Notes: generated by a model not told the origin, from the letters alone. DNA of 64,000 bases from Micromonospora chersina (GCF_900091475.1 NZ_FMIB01000002.1:5208001-5272000), one strand, 5' to 3'; counted from the stretch's first letter, positions 41,082 to 50,173 are shown. Translations and numbers: made by a program.

Positions 41082-43625
41082 CGGCACGGCCCGGCGCAGC
41101 AGCCGGGCCACCACCGCCCGCTCGCGGATGAACTCGGCCGCCTCCGGATAGCCGCTGTGGTTGCGGATCGGCGGGTCGGCCACCTCGCCCCCGGTGGGGT
41201 GCAGCGCCTCGGGGTCCACGACCGGCACGTCCCGTTCCCCGGCGCTGACCTGCCAGCCCAGCGGGTCGGTGTCGCGCCAGAAGTTGGTCCAGGCGACGTG
41301 GCCGCCGGGCCAGGTGAGCGCCCGGGCCAGGGTGCGCAGCCGCTCCGGGCCGAAGTACGCGGGAAAGACCCGGCCGTAGAGCCGGGTGAGCTGGCAGCCG
41401 TAGGAGAAGAACCAGATCCGGCGCCGCCAGCGACGGGGCAGCTGGAGCAGCATGGCGGCGCAGATGACGGTGCCCTGGCTGTGCCCGGAGAGGATCACCC
41501 CGTCCATCCGGTCGGGGTGCAGCGGGGGGAGCGCGAGCAGCCCGGCGACCCGGGTCTGGAGTTCCGGCACGGCGCGCTCGGCGTAGCTGGGCGGGGCGAG
41601 CGGGTGTGCGGCGCGGGGCCAGAAGGTGCCGACGTCCCAGATGACGCCGACCGAGCGGCGCACCGTGTCGGTGCGGTAGACCAGCAGTCCGAGGGCGCTC
41701 ATCACCACGGGCAGCCAGCCGAGCATGGTGTCGCCCTGGTTGGCCGTCCAGTGGACGACTGTCTGCCAGCCGGAGGGGGCGAGCGGGCTGGGTCGGCTCC
41801 GGGACAGCGCGGCCGCGCAGCAGAGCGTCACCAGCACCACGGAGACGGTCGCGTAGCAGCCGACAAGCCGGGCCGCGTGCTCGCCGACCAGCCGGTGCAG
41901 CGCGCGGAACGTGCTGACGTCGCGGCAGCGGCGCCTGTCGTGCGCGGAGAGGCCCTCGCCGTCGGTGGTGAGCGCGGCGTACTCGGCCCGGCGCAGCGAC
42001 TGGAGCAGCACGCCCGCCCGGACGAGCAGCGCGAGCAGGGCGACCAGGCCGATCACGCAGGCCAGCCCCGCCCAGAAGACCGCGAGCGGGGGCACCACGC
42101 GGCTGTGGCCGCTCGGGTCGGCGCGGCTGTCGAGCCGGTCGCTGACCCAGTAGAGCAGGCCGGCGCAGTAGGCCACGGCCATCAGCCAGCCGAAGCCGGC
42201 GATGAGCGCGGGCGCGCGTCCGCCCCAGGCCAGATCGGTGTACGCGCCGAGCGGCTGCACCGGCACTGCCGGCCGGGTGCGCGGCAGCAGCAGCCCGGTC
42301 AGGGCGACCGCGATGGCCGGCACGGCGAGCATCCAGACGCTCAACCCGTCCGGTGCGCCGGGCAGGCCGGGCAGGCCGCGCTCGATCCAGGCCACCCCGA
42401 GCGGCAGCAGCGCGCTGCCGGCCACGGGGCCGACCAGCGCCCGCCGCCCGGAGCGGTTCACCGCGCCGATGGTGACCAGCAGCAGCAGTTGGTACGTGGC
42501 GAGCCAGGCGACCGCCGTGTCGTACCCGGGCAGCGACCGGTCGGTCCGGCAGCCGGCGATGCCCGGGTCGGCGACGCACCCGGTGGGCGGCCGGTACGCG
42601 GACAGCGGCCGGCCGGCCGGACCGTCGGGCAGGAGCAGGAGGGTGAACGTCCCGACCAGCCCCAGCCCGGTGAGCAGGGCGACGGCGGCGCTCCACCGGC
42701 CGAGCGGGGTGGCGCCCTGCCGCCGGGTCAGCCAGGGCCGGCCCAGGGCGACCACCGCGACCGCCACGACGGTCGTGAGCACCCCGACGGTGCCCCAGGC
42801 GACCGCGGCCCGCGGCCCGCGGGGCGGGTCCATGATGATCACCGCGGCCACCGGCACCGCCGCCGCGACCACCGCCCCGGTGCACAGGTGCAGCACGGCC
42901 GCCCGGCGCAGTTGCCCCTCGCCGTTCCAGAAGGTCGGGTCCTGGAGCGGGTTCTCCAGCGGCTCCGGCCGCTCGATCGGGAAGCCGTCCTGGCCGGGGT
43001 GCGGTTCGGCGGGCATCTCCGCCTCGTACTGGTAGGTGCGCCAGGCGACCAGGCCGAGGCCCGCCAGCAGGAGCAGCGGCAGCAGCAGCCCCACGGCGAG
43101 CGCCCGGGTGTCCTCGCCCCACCACTGGTTGCCGAGGAACTCCCACGGGCCGGGGAGGTGGCCGAGGCAGTCCGGGCCGACGCACTGCCAGCCGATCAGG
43201 TCCACGCCGATGCCGGTCGCCGTGAGGACCAGGGTGGCGGTGAGGCTCAGGCAGAACAGCCGGATGAGCCAGGCCGTGATCCCGGAGCGGCTGGCCCAGC
43301 GTTCCTGGTCCGGGTCGGCCGGGATGCCGGTGCGGGCGTAGAGCGCCACGTTGGCCAGGGTGAAGGGGAGCAGCAGCGTCCACAGGGCCCGCTCGACGTC
43401 GCGCCGGGTCCGCGCGCCGGAGGTCAACTGCCCCCAGCTGTACGCCTCGACCGTGATCGGGTCGTCCCGGCCGGCGGTGCTGGCGCGGTAGAAGCCGGTG
43501 ACCGCCCCGCCGGCGACCAGCCCGGGCTGCGCCCCGTCACCGCCGGGGCCGGGGCGCAGCCCGAGCAGTTGGTCGGGCGGGGTGTTCGACACCCCGTGGA
43601 CCCGCAGTTCGAGCACCCGTTCCAT
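41058..43625 (-). CDS. large multi-span membrane protein with C-terminal GHSQG hydrolase segment
   Basis: An 855-aa protein. It begins RVLELRVHGVSNTPPDQLLG, a phrase close to the first strand and oxyanion HG of lipase-like folds. Then come around ten to twelve membrane helices (two near residues 85-160, a pair near 200-225, a cluster at 265-410, further ones at 440-640). Near residue 725 it has VILSGHSQGTVICAAMLLQL, a nucleophile elbow G-H-S-x-G. Together this suggests an alpha/beta hydrolase whose parts flank a membrane domain. No family name known to me. ATG with AGGGGGCG upstream; a nested palindrome precedes it. Confidence 0.75.
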   Translation of the reverse strand: MERVLELRVHGVSNTPPDQLLGLRPGPGGDGAQPGLVAGGAVTGFYRASTAGRDDPITVEAYSWGQLTSGARTRRDVERALWTLLLPFTLANVALYARTGIPADPDQERWASRSGITAWLIRLFCLSLTATLVLTATGIGVDLIGWQCVGPDCLGHLPGPWEFLGNQWWGEDTRALAVGLLLPLLLLAGLGLVAWRTYQYEAEMPAEPHPGQDGFPIERPEPLENPLQDPTFWNGEGQLRRAAVLHLCTGAVVAAAVPVAAVIIMDPPRGPRAAVAWGTVGVLTTVVAVAVVALGRPWLTRRQGATPLGRWSAAVALLTGLGLVGTFTLLLLPDGPAGRPLSAYRPPTGCVADPGIAGCRTDRSLPGYDTAVAWLATYQLLLLVTIGAVNRSGRRALVGPVAGSALLPLGVAWIERGLPGLPGAPDGLSVWMLAVPAIAVALTGLLLPRTRPAVPVQPLGAYTDLAWGGRAPALIAGFGWLMAVAYCAGLLYWVSDRLDSRADPSGHSRVVPPLAVFWAGLACVIGLVALLALLVRAGVLLQSLRRAEYAALTTDGEGLSAHDRRRCRDVSTFRALHRLVGEHAARLVGCYATVSVVLVTLCCAAALSRSRPSPLAPSGWQTVVHWTANQGDTMLGWLPVVMSALGLLVYRTDTVRRSVGVIWDVGTFWPRAAHPLAPPSYAERAVPELQTRVAGLLALPPLHPDRMDGVILSGHSQGTVICAAMLLQLPRRWRRRIWFFSYGCQLTRLYGRVFPAYFGPERLRTLARALTWPGGHVAWTNFWRDTDPLGWQVSAGERDVPVVDPEALHPTGGEVADPPIRNHSGYPEAAEFIRERAVVARLLRRAVPSPRQRVG

Positions 43626-43633
43626 CGCGCCCC

Positions 43634-43657
43634 CTGGGTGAACCGTTCACTACCCAG
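43634..43657. promoter_or_regulatory. nested palindrome upstream of the membrane hydrolase gene
   Basis: CTGGGT...ACCCAG form outer arms and GTGAAC-C-GTTCAC a perfect inner 13-mer, only nine bases before the start codon region of the minus-strand gene. It could be an operator or a leader hairpin. Confidence 0.45.
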
Positions 43658-43710
43658 AGTGCACCCTCCGTGCGGAATCCGCACTCCTGCCGAAGGGTCG
43701 TTTTGGCAGC

Positions 43711-44277
43711 TCAGATGGGCTGTTCGAGGTTCCGGACCGGGCGGGCGGGGTTACCCAGGGCCACCACATTGGGGGGAAGGTCCCGGGTCACCACGGCGCC
43801 CGCGCCGACCACCGTGTTCTCCCCGATGGTCACGCCGGCCAGCACGATGACCCCGCCGCCGAGCCAGACGTTGTCGCCGATGGTGATGGGCTCGGCCGCC
43901 TCCCACTTGTCCCGCCGGGCCGCCGGCTCGACCGGGTGGGTGGCGGTGAGCAGTTGGACGTTGGGTCCGATCTGGACGTCGGCGCCGATGGTGATCCGGG
44001 CGACGTCCAGGAACACGGCGTTGAAGTTGACGAAGCAGCGCGGCCCGAGGTGGGTCTGGTGGCCGTAGTCGCAGTGGAACGGTGGCCGGACCCAGGTGTC
44101 CTCGCCGACCGAGCCGAGCAGTTCGCGCAGGGCGGCGAGGCGCCCCTCGGGGTCGTCGGCGGAGCTGCGGTTGAAACGCTCGTTGAGCCGGGCGGCCCGG
44201 TCGAGGTCGGCGGTGATCTCGGGGTCGTCGGCGATGTAGGGCTCGCCGGCGAGCATGCGGTCCTTCATGGCGGTCAT
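43711..44277 (-). CDS. maltose O-acetyltransferase-like hexapeptide-repeat acetyltransferase
   Basis: A 188-aa trimeric left-handed beta-helix enzyme that moves acetyl from CoA to a sugar or galactoside hydroxyl. It opens with MKDRMLAGEPYIADDPE, the Mac domain that defines maltose/galactoside acetyltransferases, followed by hexapeptide turns (IGADVQIGPNVQLLT, WLGGGVIVLAGVTIGENTVVGAGAVV). The catalytic His is in TATHPV. Two ATGs nine bases apart could start it. It diverges from the subtilase gene and shares the palindrome at 44341 with it. Confidence 0.92.
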   Translation of the reverse strand: MTAMKDRMLAGEPYIADDPEITADLDRAARLNERFNRSSADDPEGRLAALRELLGSVGEDTWVRPPFHCDYGHQTHLGPRCFVNFNAVFLDVARITIGADVQIGPNVQLLTATHPVEPAARRDKWEAAEPITIGDNVWLGGGVIVLAGVTIGENTVVGAGAVVTRDLPPNVVALGNPARPVRNLEQPI

Positions 44278-44340
44278 CCGGGGATCATGCCGGCCCTGGC
44301 GGTGGATGAGGTACCGGTTCAGTCGGATTGGCGACTTCCG

Positions 44341-44361
44341 ATTGCATACGCGGTATGCAAT
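44341..44361. promoter_or_regulatory. 21-bp perfect palindrome, probable operator
   Basis: ATTGCATAC-GCG-GTATGCAAT lies between the acetyltransferase and subtilase genes and overlaps a possible TATGCA -10. The style, perfect arms and odd spacer, is that of GntR-family operators. A site with the same CATAC-N3-GTATG core is at 50152. A second short inverted repeat TCGATG-N6-CATCGA follows at 44376-44393. Confidence 0.7.
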
Positions 44362-44419
44362 TCTGGCTCTCTGCGTCGATGTACCCCCATCGATGAAGAC
44401 GCCTGACGAAGGAGGAACG

Positions 44420-47400
44420 TTGCGCCGAAACCGAAGAAGAATCGCCGGCCTCGGCCTCACCCTGGGGCTGGCGCTGGGCGTGCCCCTGCCGGCCTCCGCC
44501 GCCCCGCCGGCGGCCCCGGACGGCACCACCGCCCCCGCCGCGGCGCCCCGCGCCGGCACGCCGGTCACCGTCACCCTGATCACCGGCGACCGGGTCACCG
44601 TCACCGGGGGCGGCCAGGCGGCGGTCCGTCCGGGCGCCGGCCGCGCCGGAATCGGCTTCCTGGTCGGCCGGGAACGTGGCCACCTCACCGTGGTGCCGCA
44701 GGACGCGCTGCCCCTGGTCCGGGCCGGCCGGGTCGACCGGCGGCTGTTCGACGTCACCGGACTGGTGGCGGCCGGCTACGACGACGCCCGGCGGGACACG
44801 CTGCCGCTGCTGGTGTCGTACCGGCCGGGATCGGCCCGGCGGGCGGCGGCCTCCGTGGCCGGCACGCGGGCGACCCGCGACCTGCCGGCGATCGGCGGCG
44901 CGGCGGTGGTCGCGACGAAGGCCGACGCCGGCGCGGTCTGGGGCGCGGTCAGGGCGGACCGGGCCGGCGCCCGGGTCGACGCGGCGGGGGATGTCGACCG
45001 GATCTGGCTGGACGGCCGGCGGCGGGTGACGCTGGACCACAGCGTGCCGCAGATCGGCGCCCCCACCGCCTGGGCCGCCGGCTTCACCGGCAAGGGGGTC
45101 AGCGTCGCGGTGCTCGACACCGGCGTCGACCTCAGCCACCCCGACCTGGCCGGCAAGGTCGCCGACGCGCGCAACTTCAGCGAGGCGGTCGAGTCGGACG
45201 ACATGGTCGGGCACGGCACCCACGTCGCCTCGATCATCGCGGGCAGCGGGGCCGCCTCCGGCGGGAAGTACCGGGGCGTCGCCCCCGACGCCACGCTGCT
45301 CTCCGGCAAGGTCTGCGAGAACCAGGGCTGCACCGAGTCGGCGATCCTCGCCGGCATGCAGTGGGCCGCGGCCGAGAAGCACGCCACTGTTGTCAACATG
45401 AGCCTCAGCGGCGCGGACTTCCCCGAGGTCGACCCGCTGGAGCAGGCGGTCGAGACGCTGACCGCGCAGACCGGCACCCTCTTCGTGGTGGCCGCCGGTA
45501 ACGACGGCGCCGACGGCTCGGTCGGCTCGCCGGCCACCGCCGACGCCGCGCTCGCGGTCGGCGCGGTCGACCGGGACGACGCCCTGGCCGACTTCTCCAG
45601 CCGCGGGCCCCGGGTCGACGGCGGGCTCAAGCCCGACATCACCGCCCCCGGCGTCGAGATCGTGGCCGCCCGGGCCGCCAACGGCGCCATCGGCGACCCG
45701 GTGGGGGAGAAGTACGTCTCCCTCTCCGGCACCTCGATGGCCACGCCGCACGTGGCCGGCGCGGCGGCGCTGCTCGCCCAGCAGCACCCCGGCTGGACGG
45801 CGGGGCGGTACAAGGCCACCCTCATGGCCTCGGCGAAGCCGCACCCCGACCAGACGGCGTTCCAGCAGGGCGCGGGACGGGTCGACCTGGCGCACGCGAT
45901 CACCGAGCAGGTGACCAGCGACCCGCCGAGCGTCTCGTTCGGGGTGGCGGCCTGGCCGCACGGCGACGACCAGCCGACCGCCCGGACGGTCACCTACCGC
46001 AACGGCGGGACCGCCCCGCTCAGCCTCGAGCTCACCGCCGAGGCCACCGGCCCGGACGGCCGCGCCGCACCGGCCGGCATGTTCACCCTCGGCGCGTCCC
46101 GGCTCACCGTGCCGGCCGGCGGGACGGCCCAGGTCACCGTCACCGCGGACACCCGGCTCGGCGGCCTGGACGGCTACTGGACCGGCCGGCTGGTCGCCCG
46201 CGCGGGCGGCGCGACAGCCGTCACCCCGCTGGCGGTGAACCGCGAGGTGGAGAGCTACGACCTGACCGTCGCGCACCGGGACCGGGCCGGCACGCTCACC
46301 GGTGACTACTTCACCACCCTGATCGGGCTGGACGGCGTGGTGTACCGGGACGTCTACGACCCGGACGGCGAGGCGCGGATCCGCCTCCCGAAGGGCCGGT
46401 ACGGCGTGAACAGCCTCATCTACCGCCCCGGTGACGAGGGCTGGACCGACGTGTCCATGCTGGCGCAGCCCGAGCTGGTGGTGAGCGGCGACCAGCGGCT
46501 CACGATCGACGCGAGGCGGGCGAAGCCGGTCCGGTCCACCGTGCCGCAGCGCGGCGCGGCCCCGCTGCTGATCGACCTCTCGGCCAACTGGTCCACCGAC
46601 GACTTCTCCGCCGGGTTCGGGCTCTGGGCGTCGAGCTTCGACGGCCTCTACAGCGGACAACTCGGGCCCGCTGTCTCCGACTCCCTCTTCGTCGGCGCGC
46701 TGGCCAGCCAGTGGACCGAGCCCACGGCACCGGAACGCAGCCCGTACTTCTACGCCCTCAGCGAGGTGTTCCCGGGCCGGATGCCGACCGGGTACGTCCG
46801 GCACTACCGGCCGGCCGACCTGGCCACCGTGACGCACCGGTTCGCGGCCGGCTACGCGGGGCTGGAGAACGAGCGGATCGTCTTCCCGGAGTCCGACTAC
46901 AACATCGGCGGTTCGGCGATCGTCGTCCCCGTGCCGGTGCCGGGCAGGCGGGTCGAGCACTACAGCACGAACCGCACCCGCTGGAGTTCCGAACTGGACT
47001 TCGGCCAGCGGGGCGAGGACGGCTGGCTGGAGGTGCGGGCGGTCCTGGCGTCGGTGCCCACCCGGTACCGGGCCGGCCGGACCTACCGGGAGGACTGGAA
47101 CAGCGCGCCCTACGGGCCGTCGTTCCCGCAGCCGCGCTGGCCGGAGCAGGGCATCACGCGCAACGGCGACACCCTCGCCGTCGACCTGCCGCTGCACAGC
47201 GACGCCGCCGGCCACCCCGGCGGCTCGCTCAACGACACCGAACGAACCGCCCTCTACCGCAACGGGAAGCTGCTCGCCGAGCAGGCCACCCCCGGGTACG
47301 GCGATTTCCCGGTGCCGCCGGGCGCGGCGAGCTACCGGCTGGAGACCTCGGCCACCCGGGGCTTCACCGACCTGAGCACCGAGGTGTCGGCGAGCTGGAC

Positions 47401-47761
47401 GTTCCGCTCCCGGCACGTCCCGGGTGACGACTGGGTGCGGCTGCCCGCCATGGCGGTCCGCTTCGCCCCGCCGCTGGCCGTGGACAACAGCGCACCGGCC
47501 GGCCGGAGCTTCACCATCCCGGTGACGATCCAGCGGCAGCCCGGCGCGCCGGCCGCCCCGGTCGCGGCGCTGACCGTCGACGTCTCGTACGACGGCGGGA
47601 AGACCTGGCGGAGGGCGGCCCTGCACCGGCAGGGCGCGGGCTGGGCGGCCATCGTCCGGCACCCGGCCGGCCCCGGCTACGTCTCGCTGCGGGCCGCCGC
47701 CCGGGACGACGCCGGCAACACGGTCACCCAGCGGATCATCCAGGCGTACCGCCTGCGGTGA
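44420..47761 (+). CDS. secreted S8 subtilisin-like serine protease
   Basis: A 1113-aa exported protease. A TTG start is chosen because AAGGAGG lies six bases upstream and the frame then opens with a textbook signal peptide (LRRNRRRIAGLGLTLG through VPLPASA, residues 1 to about 30). The catalytic triad is Asp233 in VAVLDTGVDLSH, His265 in GHGTHVAS and Ser439 in SGTSMATPHVAGAAALL. Residues about 30-200 are probably the propeptide. The 600 residues after the catalytic domain are beta-rich with no anchor, so the enzyme is likely released and feeds the peptide importer. Control by the upstream palindrome is likely. Confidence 0.93.
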   Translation: MRRNRRRIAGLGLTLGLALGVPLPASAAPPAAPDGTTAPAAAPRAGTPVTVTLITGDRVTVTGGGQAAVRPGAGRAGIGFLVGRERGHLTVVPQDALPLVRAGRVDRRLFDVTGLVAAGYDDARRDTLPLLVSYRPGSARRAAASVAGTRATRDLPAIGGAAVVATKADAGAVWGAVRADRAGARVDAAGDVDRIWLDGRRRVTLDHSVPQIGAPTAWAAGFTGKGVSVAVLDTGVDLSHPDLAGKVADARNFSEAVESDDMVGHGTHVASIIAGSGAASGGKYRGVAPDATLLSGKVCENQGCTESAILAGMQWAAAEKHATVVNMSLSGADFPEVDPLEQAVETLTAQTGTLFVVAAGNDGADGSVGSPATADAALAVGAVDRDDALADFSSRGPRVDGGLKPDITAPGVEIVAARAANGAIGDPVGEKYVSLSGTSMATPHVAGAAALLAQQHPGWTAGRYKATLMASAKPHPDQTAFQQGAGRVDLAHAITEQVTSDPPSVSFGVAAWPHGDDQPTARTVTYRNGGTAPLSLELTAEATGPDGRAAPAGMFTLGASRLTVPAGGTAQVTVTADTRLGGLDGYWTGRLVARAGGATAVTPLAVNREVESYDLTVAHRDRAGTLTGDYFTTLIGLDGVVYRDVYDPDGEARIRLPKGRYGVNSLIYRPGDEGWTDVSMLAQPELVVSGDQRLTIDARRAKPVRSTVPQRGAAPLLIDLSANWSTDDFSAGFGLWASSFDGLYSGQLGPAVSDSLFVGALASQWTEPTAPERSPYFYALSEVFPGRMPTGYVRHYRPADLATVTHRFAAGYAGLENERIVFPESDYNIGGSAIVVPVPVPGRRVEHYSTNRTRWSSELDFGQRGEDGWLEVRAVLASVPTRYRAGRTYREDWNSAPYGPSFPQPRWPEQGITRNGDTLAVDLPLHSDAAGHPGGSLNDTERTALYRNGKLLAEQATPGYGDFPVPPGAASYRLETSATRGFTDLSTEVSASWTFRSRHVPGDDWVRLPAMAVRFAPPLAVDNSAPAGRSFTIPVTIQRQPGAPAAPVAALTVDVSYDGGKTWRRAALHRQGAGWAAIVRHPAGPGYVSLRAAARDDAGNTVTQRIIQAYRLR

Positions 47762-47797
47762 ACCGGTCGTCCGGGCCCGCGGTGGTCCGGACGGCGG

Positions 47798-47826
47798 GCG
47801 GGCCGGGGTGTCGTGCCCCGGCCCGC
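47798..47826. terminator. bidirectional terminator between the subtilase and dapD
   Basis: GCGGGCCGGGG and CCCCGGCCCGC form a perfect 11-bp stem with a 7-nt loop between the converging genes. Confidence 0.85.
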
Positions 47827-47839
47827 TCCGCGCCGCCGG

Positions 47840-48799
47840 TCAGTCGTTGGCGTGCAGCGCCGCGTTCAGCTCGATGCCCCGGCCGGTGCGCGGCTTCGCC
47901 TCCAGCGCGCCGGTCACCGAGTTGCGCCAGAACAGCAGGCCGTCCACCCCGGACAGCTCCCGGGCCTTGACCACCCGGCCGTCCGGCAGGCTGATCTTGG
48001 AGGCGGCGGTGATGTAGCAGCCCGCCTCCACCACGCAGTCGTCGCCCAGGGTGATGCCCACCCCGGCGTTCGCGCCCACCAGGCTCCGCTCGCCGATGCG
48101 CACCTTCTCGGTGCCGCCGCCGGAGAGGGTCCCCATGATCGACGCGCCGCCGCCGATGTCGGAGCCGTCGCCGACCACCACGCCCTGCACGATCCGGCCC
48201 TCGACCATCGAGGTGCCCAGCGTGCCCGCGTTGAAGTTGACGAAGCCCTCGTGCATCACGGTGGTGCCGGAGGCCAGGTGCGCGCCGAGGCGGACCCGGT
48301 CGGCGTCGGCGATCCGCACGCCGGCGGGCACCACGTAGTCGGTCATCCGGGGGAACTTGTCGACCCCGTGGACGCTCAGGTGGCGGCCGGCGGCCCGCTC
48401 GATGACCCGCAGCTCGTCGACCCGCTCCGGGGGGCACGGCCCGGCCGACGTCCAGGCCACGTTGGCCAGCTTGCCGAAGATGCCGTCGAGGTTCACCTCG
48501 TTGGGCCGCACCAGGCGGTGGGAGAGCAGGTGCAACCGGAGGTACGCGTCGGCGGCGTCCTTGATCGGGTCGTCCAGCGAGCCGATCACGGTGACCACCT
48601 GGACGGTACGCAGGCCGGGCAGCGCCCGCTCGCCGATCGCGCCGGGCGGCAGGTCGAGCACGTCGGCCTGGTCCTCGCCGGGGACCAGCGGCAGCTCGCC
48701 GAGCCCCAGCTTGCCGGTCGGGTACCAGGTGTCCAGCACCTGGTCTTCAGCGGTGATCGTGGCCAGGCCGATGCCCCAGGCAGACTGTGCGGTCGTCAC
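47840..48799 (-). CDS. dapD: 2,3,4,5-tetrahydropyridine-2,6-dicarboxylate N-succinyltransferase
   Basis: Succinyl transfer to tetrahydrodipicolinate, the first step of the succinylase lysine branch. A 319-aa protein with an N-terminal domain ([22 protein letters not shown]) and a left-handed beta-helix ([27 protein letters not shown] is the conserved loop; [21 protein letters not shown]). The size and wording are those of the actinobacterial DapD, not the 274-aa enterobacterial one. GTG start exactly 7 nt after TACCGT; back-to-back with dapE. Confidence 0.94.
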   Translation of the reverse strand: MTTAQSAWGIGLATITAEDQVLDTWYPTGKLGLGELPLVPGEDQADVLDLPPGAIGERALPGLRTVQVVTVIGSLDDPIKDAADAYLRLHLLSHRLVRPNEVNLDGIFGKLANVAWTSAGPCPPERVDELRVIERAAGRHLSVHGVDKFPRMTDYVVPAGVRIADADRVRLGAHLASGTTVMHEGFVNFNAGTLGTSMVEGRIVQGVVVGDGSDIGGGASIMGTLSGGGTEKVRIGERSLVGANAGVGITLGDDCVVEAGCYITAASKISLPDGRVVKARELSGVDGLLFWRNSVTGALEAKPRTGRGIELNAALHAND

Positions 48800-48806
48800 G
48801 AAAATG

Positions 48807-48816
48807 ACGGTACCGT
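48807..48816. promoter_or_regulatory. symmetric bidirectional -10 for dapD and dapE
   Basis: The 10-bp palindrome ACGGTACCGT offers TACCGT on each strand. On the plus strand it ends exactly 7 nt before the dapE ATG, on the minus strand exactly 7 nt before the dapD GTG. Only 24 bp lie between the two start codons and neither gene has a Shine-Dalgarno, so both mRNAs are probably leaderless. Confidence 0.65.
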
Positions 48817-48823
48817 GCCACAC

Positions 48824-49897
48824 ATGCAGAACCCGTTGACCCCCGAGGTCTTGGCCGATCCGGTGGCGCTGACCCGCGCGCTGGTCGACATCGAGTCCGT
48901 CTCCCTCAACGAGAAGGCGATCGCCGACTGCGTCGAGGAGGTGCTGCGCGGCGTGCCGCACCTCACCACCTACCGGCACTCCAACACGGTCATGGCGCGT
49001 ACCGACCTGGGCCGGGCGCAGCGGGTGGTGCTCGCCGGCCACCTGGACACCGTCCCGCTGAACGACAACTTCCCGTCGACCATGCGCGGCGACCTGATGT
49101 ACGGCTGCGGCACCTCCGACATGAAGTCCGGCGTGGCCTTCGCGCTGCACCTGGCGGTGACCCTGCCCGACCCGCGCTACGACGTCACCTACTTCTTCTA
49201 CGAGGCCGAGGAGATCGAGTCGAGGTACAACGGCCTCACTCTGGTCTCCCAGGCGCACCCGGAGTGGCTGGAGGCCGACTTCGCGGTGCTGCTGGAGCCG
49301 ACGTACGGGATCGTCGAGGCGGGCTGCCAGGGCACCATGCGGGCGATCGTCACCACGCACGGCGAGCGGGCCCACGCGGCCCGGTCCTGGCACGGGGTGA
49401 ACGCCATCCACGGCGCGGGCGAGGTGCTGCGCCGCCTGACCTCGTACGAGGCGCGGCGGGTGACCATCGAGGGCTGCGACTACCGCGAGGGCCTGAACGC
49501 GGTGCGGATCACCGGCGGGGTGGCGGGCAACGTCATCCCGGACCGCTGCGAGATCGAGATCAACTACCGGTACGCCCCGGACCGTGACCCGGCCGCGGCC
49601 GAGGCGCACCTGCGGGAGGTCTTCGCCGGCTTCGAACTCGCGGTCACCGACGCGGCGGCCGGCGCGGCCCCGGGCCTGGACAACCCGCCGGCGCAGGAGT
49701 TCCTGGCCGCGGTCGGCGCGGCCCCGATCGGCAAGCTGGGTTGGACGGACGTGGCCCGGTTCGCGGCCATGGGCATCCCCGCGCTGAACTTCGGTCCGGG
49801 CGACCCCAACCTGGCCCACCACAAGGACGAGCACGTCGAGCTGACCAAGATCCGCGACGGTGCGGCCACCCTGCACCGCTGGCTCGCCTCGTCCTGA
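48824..49897 (+). CDS. dapE: succinyl-diaminopimelate desuccinylase
   Basis: Zn hydrolase that removes succinate from N-succinyl-L,L-DAP. A 357-aa M20 protein: [13 protein letters not shown] gives the first zinc His and the catalytic Asp, [11 protein letters not shown] the bridging Asp, [12 protein letters not shown] the catalytic Glu pair and [11 protein letters not shown] the C-terminal His. The lid domain lies at about 175-290. With dapC and dapD in this window it completes the branch after dapA/dapB. The ATG is 24 bp from the dapD start on the other strand. Confidence 0.95.
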   Translation: MQNPLTPEVLADPVALTRALVDIESVSLNEKAIADCVEEVLRGVPHLTTYRHSNTVMARTDLGRAQRVVLAGHLDTVPLNDNFPSTMRGDLMYGCGTSDMKSGVAFALHLAVTLPDPRYDVTYFFYEAEEIESRYNGLTLVSQAHPEWLEADFAVLLEPTYGIVEAGCQGTMRAIVTTHGERAHAARSWHGVNAIHGAGEVLRRLTSYEARRVTIEGCDYREGLNAVRITGGVAGNVIPDRCEIEINYRYAPDRDPAAAEAHLREVFAGFELAVTDAAAGAAPGLDNPPAQEFLAAVGAAPIGKLGWTDVARFAAMGIPALNFGPGDPNLAHHKDEHVELTKIRDGAATLHRWLASS

Positions 49898-49905
49898 GGA
49901 GACGA

Positions 49906-49938
49906 CCGGGGGCCCGCGTCGCCGACGCGGACCCCCGG
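49906..49938. terminator. bidirectional terminator after dapE
   Basis: CCGGGGG-(CC)-CGCGTC pairs with GACGCG-(GA)-CCCCCGG, loop GCC, nine bases past the dapE stop and 18 before the stop of the convergent small gene. Confidence 0.75.
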
Positions 49939-49955
49939 ATCGACCGGCCGGACCG

Positions 49956-50117
49956 TCAGACGGTGCTGGTGAGCGGCGTGTCCGTCTCGGTGCTCTCGCC
50001 GGTGAGGTCGGTGTGGTGGGCTTCCATCATCCGGGCGCGGCGGCGCTCGGCCACCACGTCACGGATCCGCCGCTGCATCTGCCGGCGGATCCGGATCATC
50101 TCGCTGTTGCTGATCAA
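49956..50117 (-). CDS. small basic protein, 53 aa
   Basis: A short gene with a TTG start and a strong GGGGGAGGAG ribosome site six bases upstream. The product begins [20 protein letters not shown] and continues as an Arg-rich amphipathic helix to about residue 36, then has an acidic Thr/Ser/Glu tail. Codon use matches the neighbours (high GC3). Upstream, a TACTAT -10 and the CATAC-N3-GTATG operator lie in the right order. No family known; the helix could bind nucleic acid or a protein partner. Confidence 0.65.
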   Translation of the reverse strand: MISNSEMIRIRRQMQRRIRDVVAERRRARMMEAHHTDLTGESTETDTPLTSTV

Positions 50118-50151
50118 CGCTGGCTCCTCCCCCGAAGGCGCGTCGCCGGGG

Positions 50152-50173
50152 CATACCCGGTATGTGAATAGTA
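50152..50173 (-). promoter_or_regulatory. promoter and operator of the 53-aa gene
   Basis: TACTAT on the minus strand (50168-50173) is a good -10. The palindrome CATAC-CCG-GTATG at 50152-50164 falls on the start point, where a bound repressor would block initiation. Its core equals that of the palindrome at 44341. Confidence 0.55.

Noticed and set aside
44285..47662. Minus-strand frame of about 1125 codons opposite the subtilase
   Set aside because: Low-complexity composition and no domain; the plus strand has signal peptide and catalytic triad.
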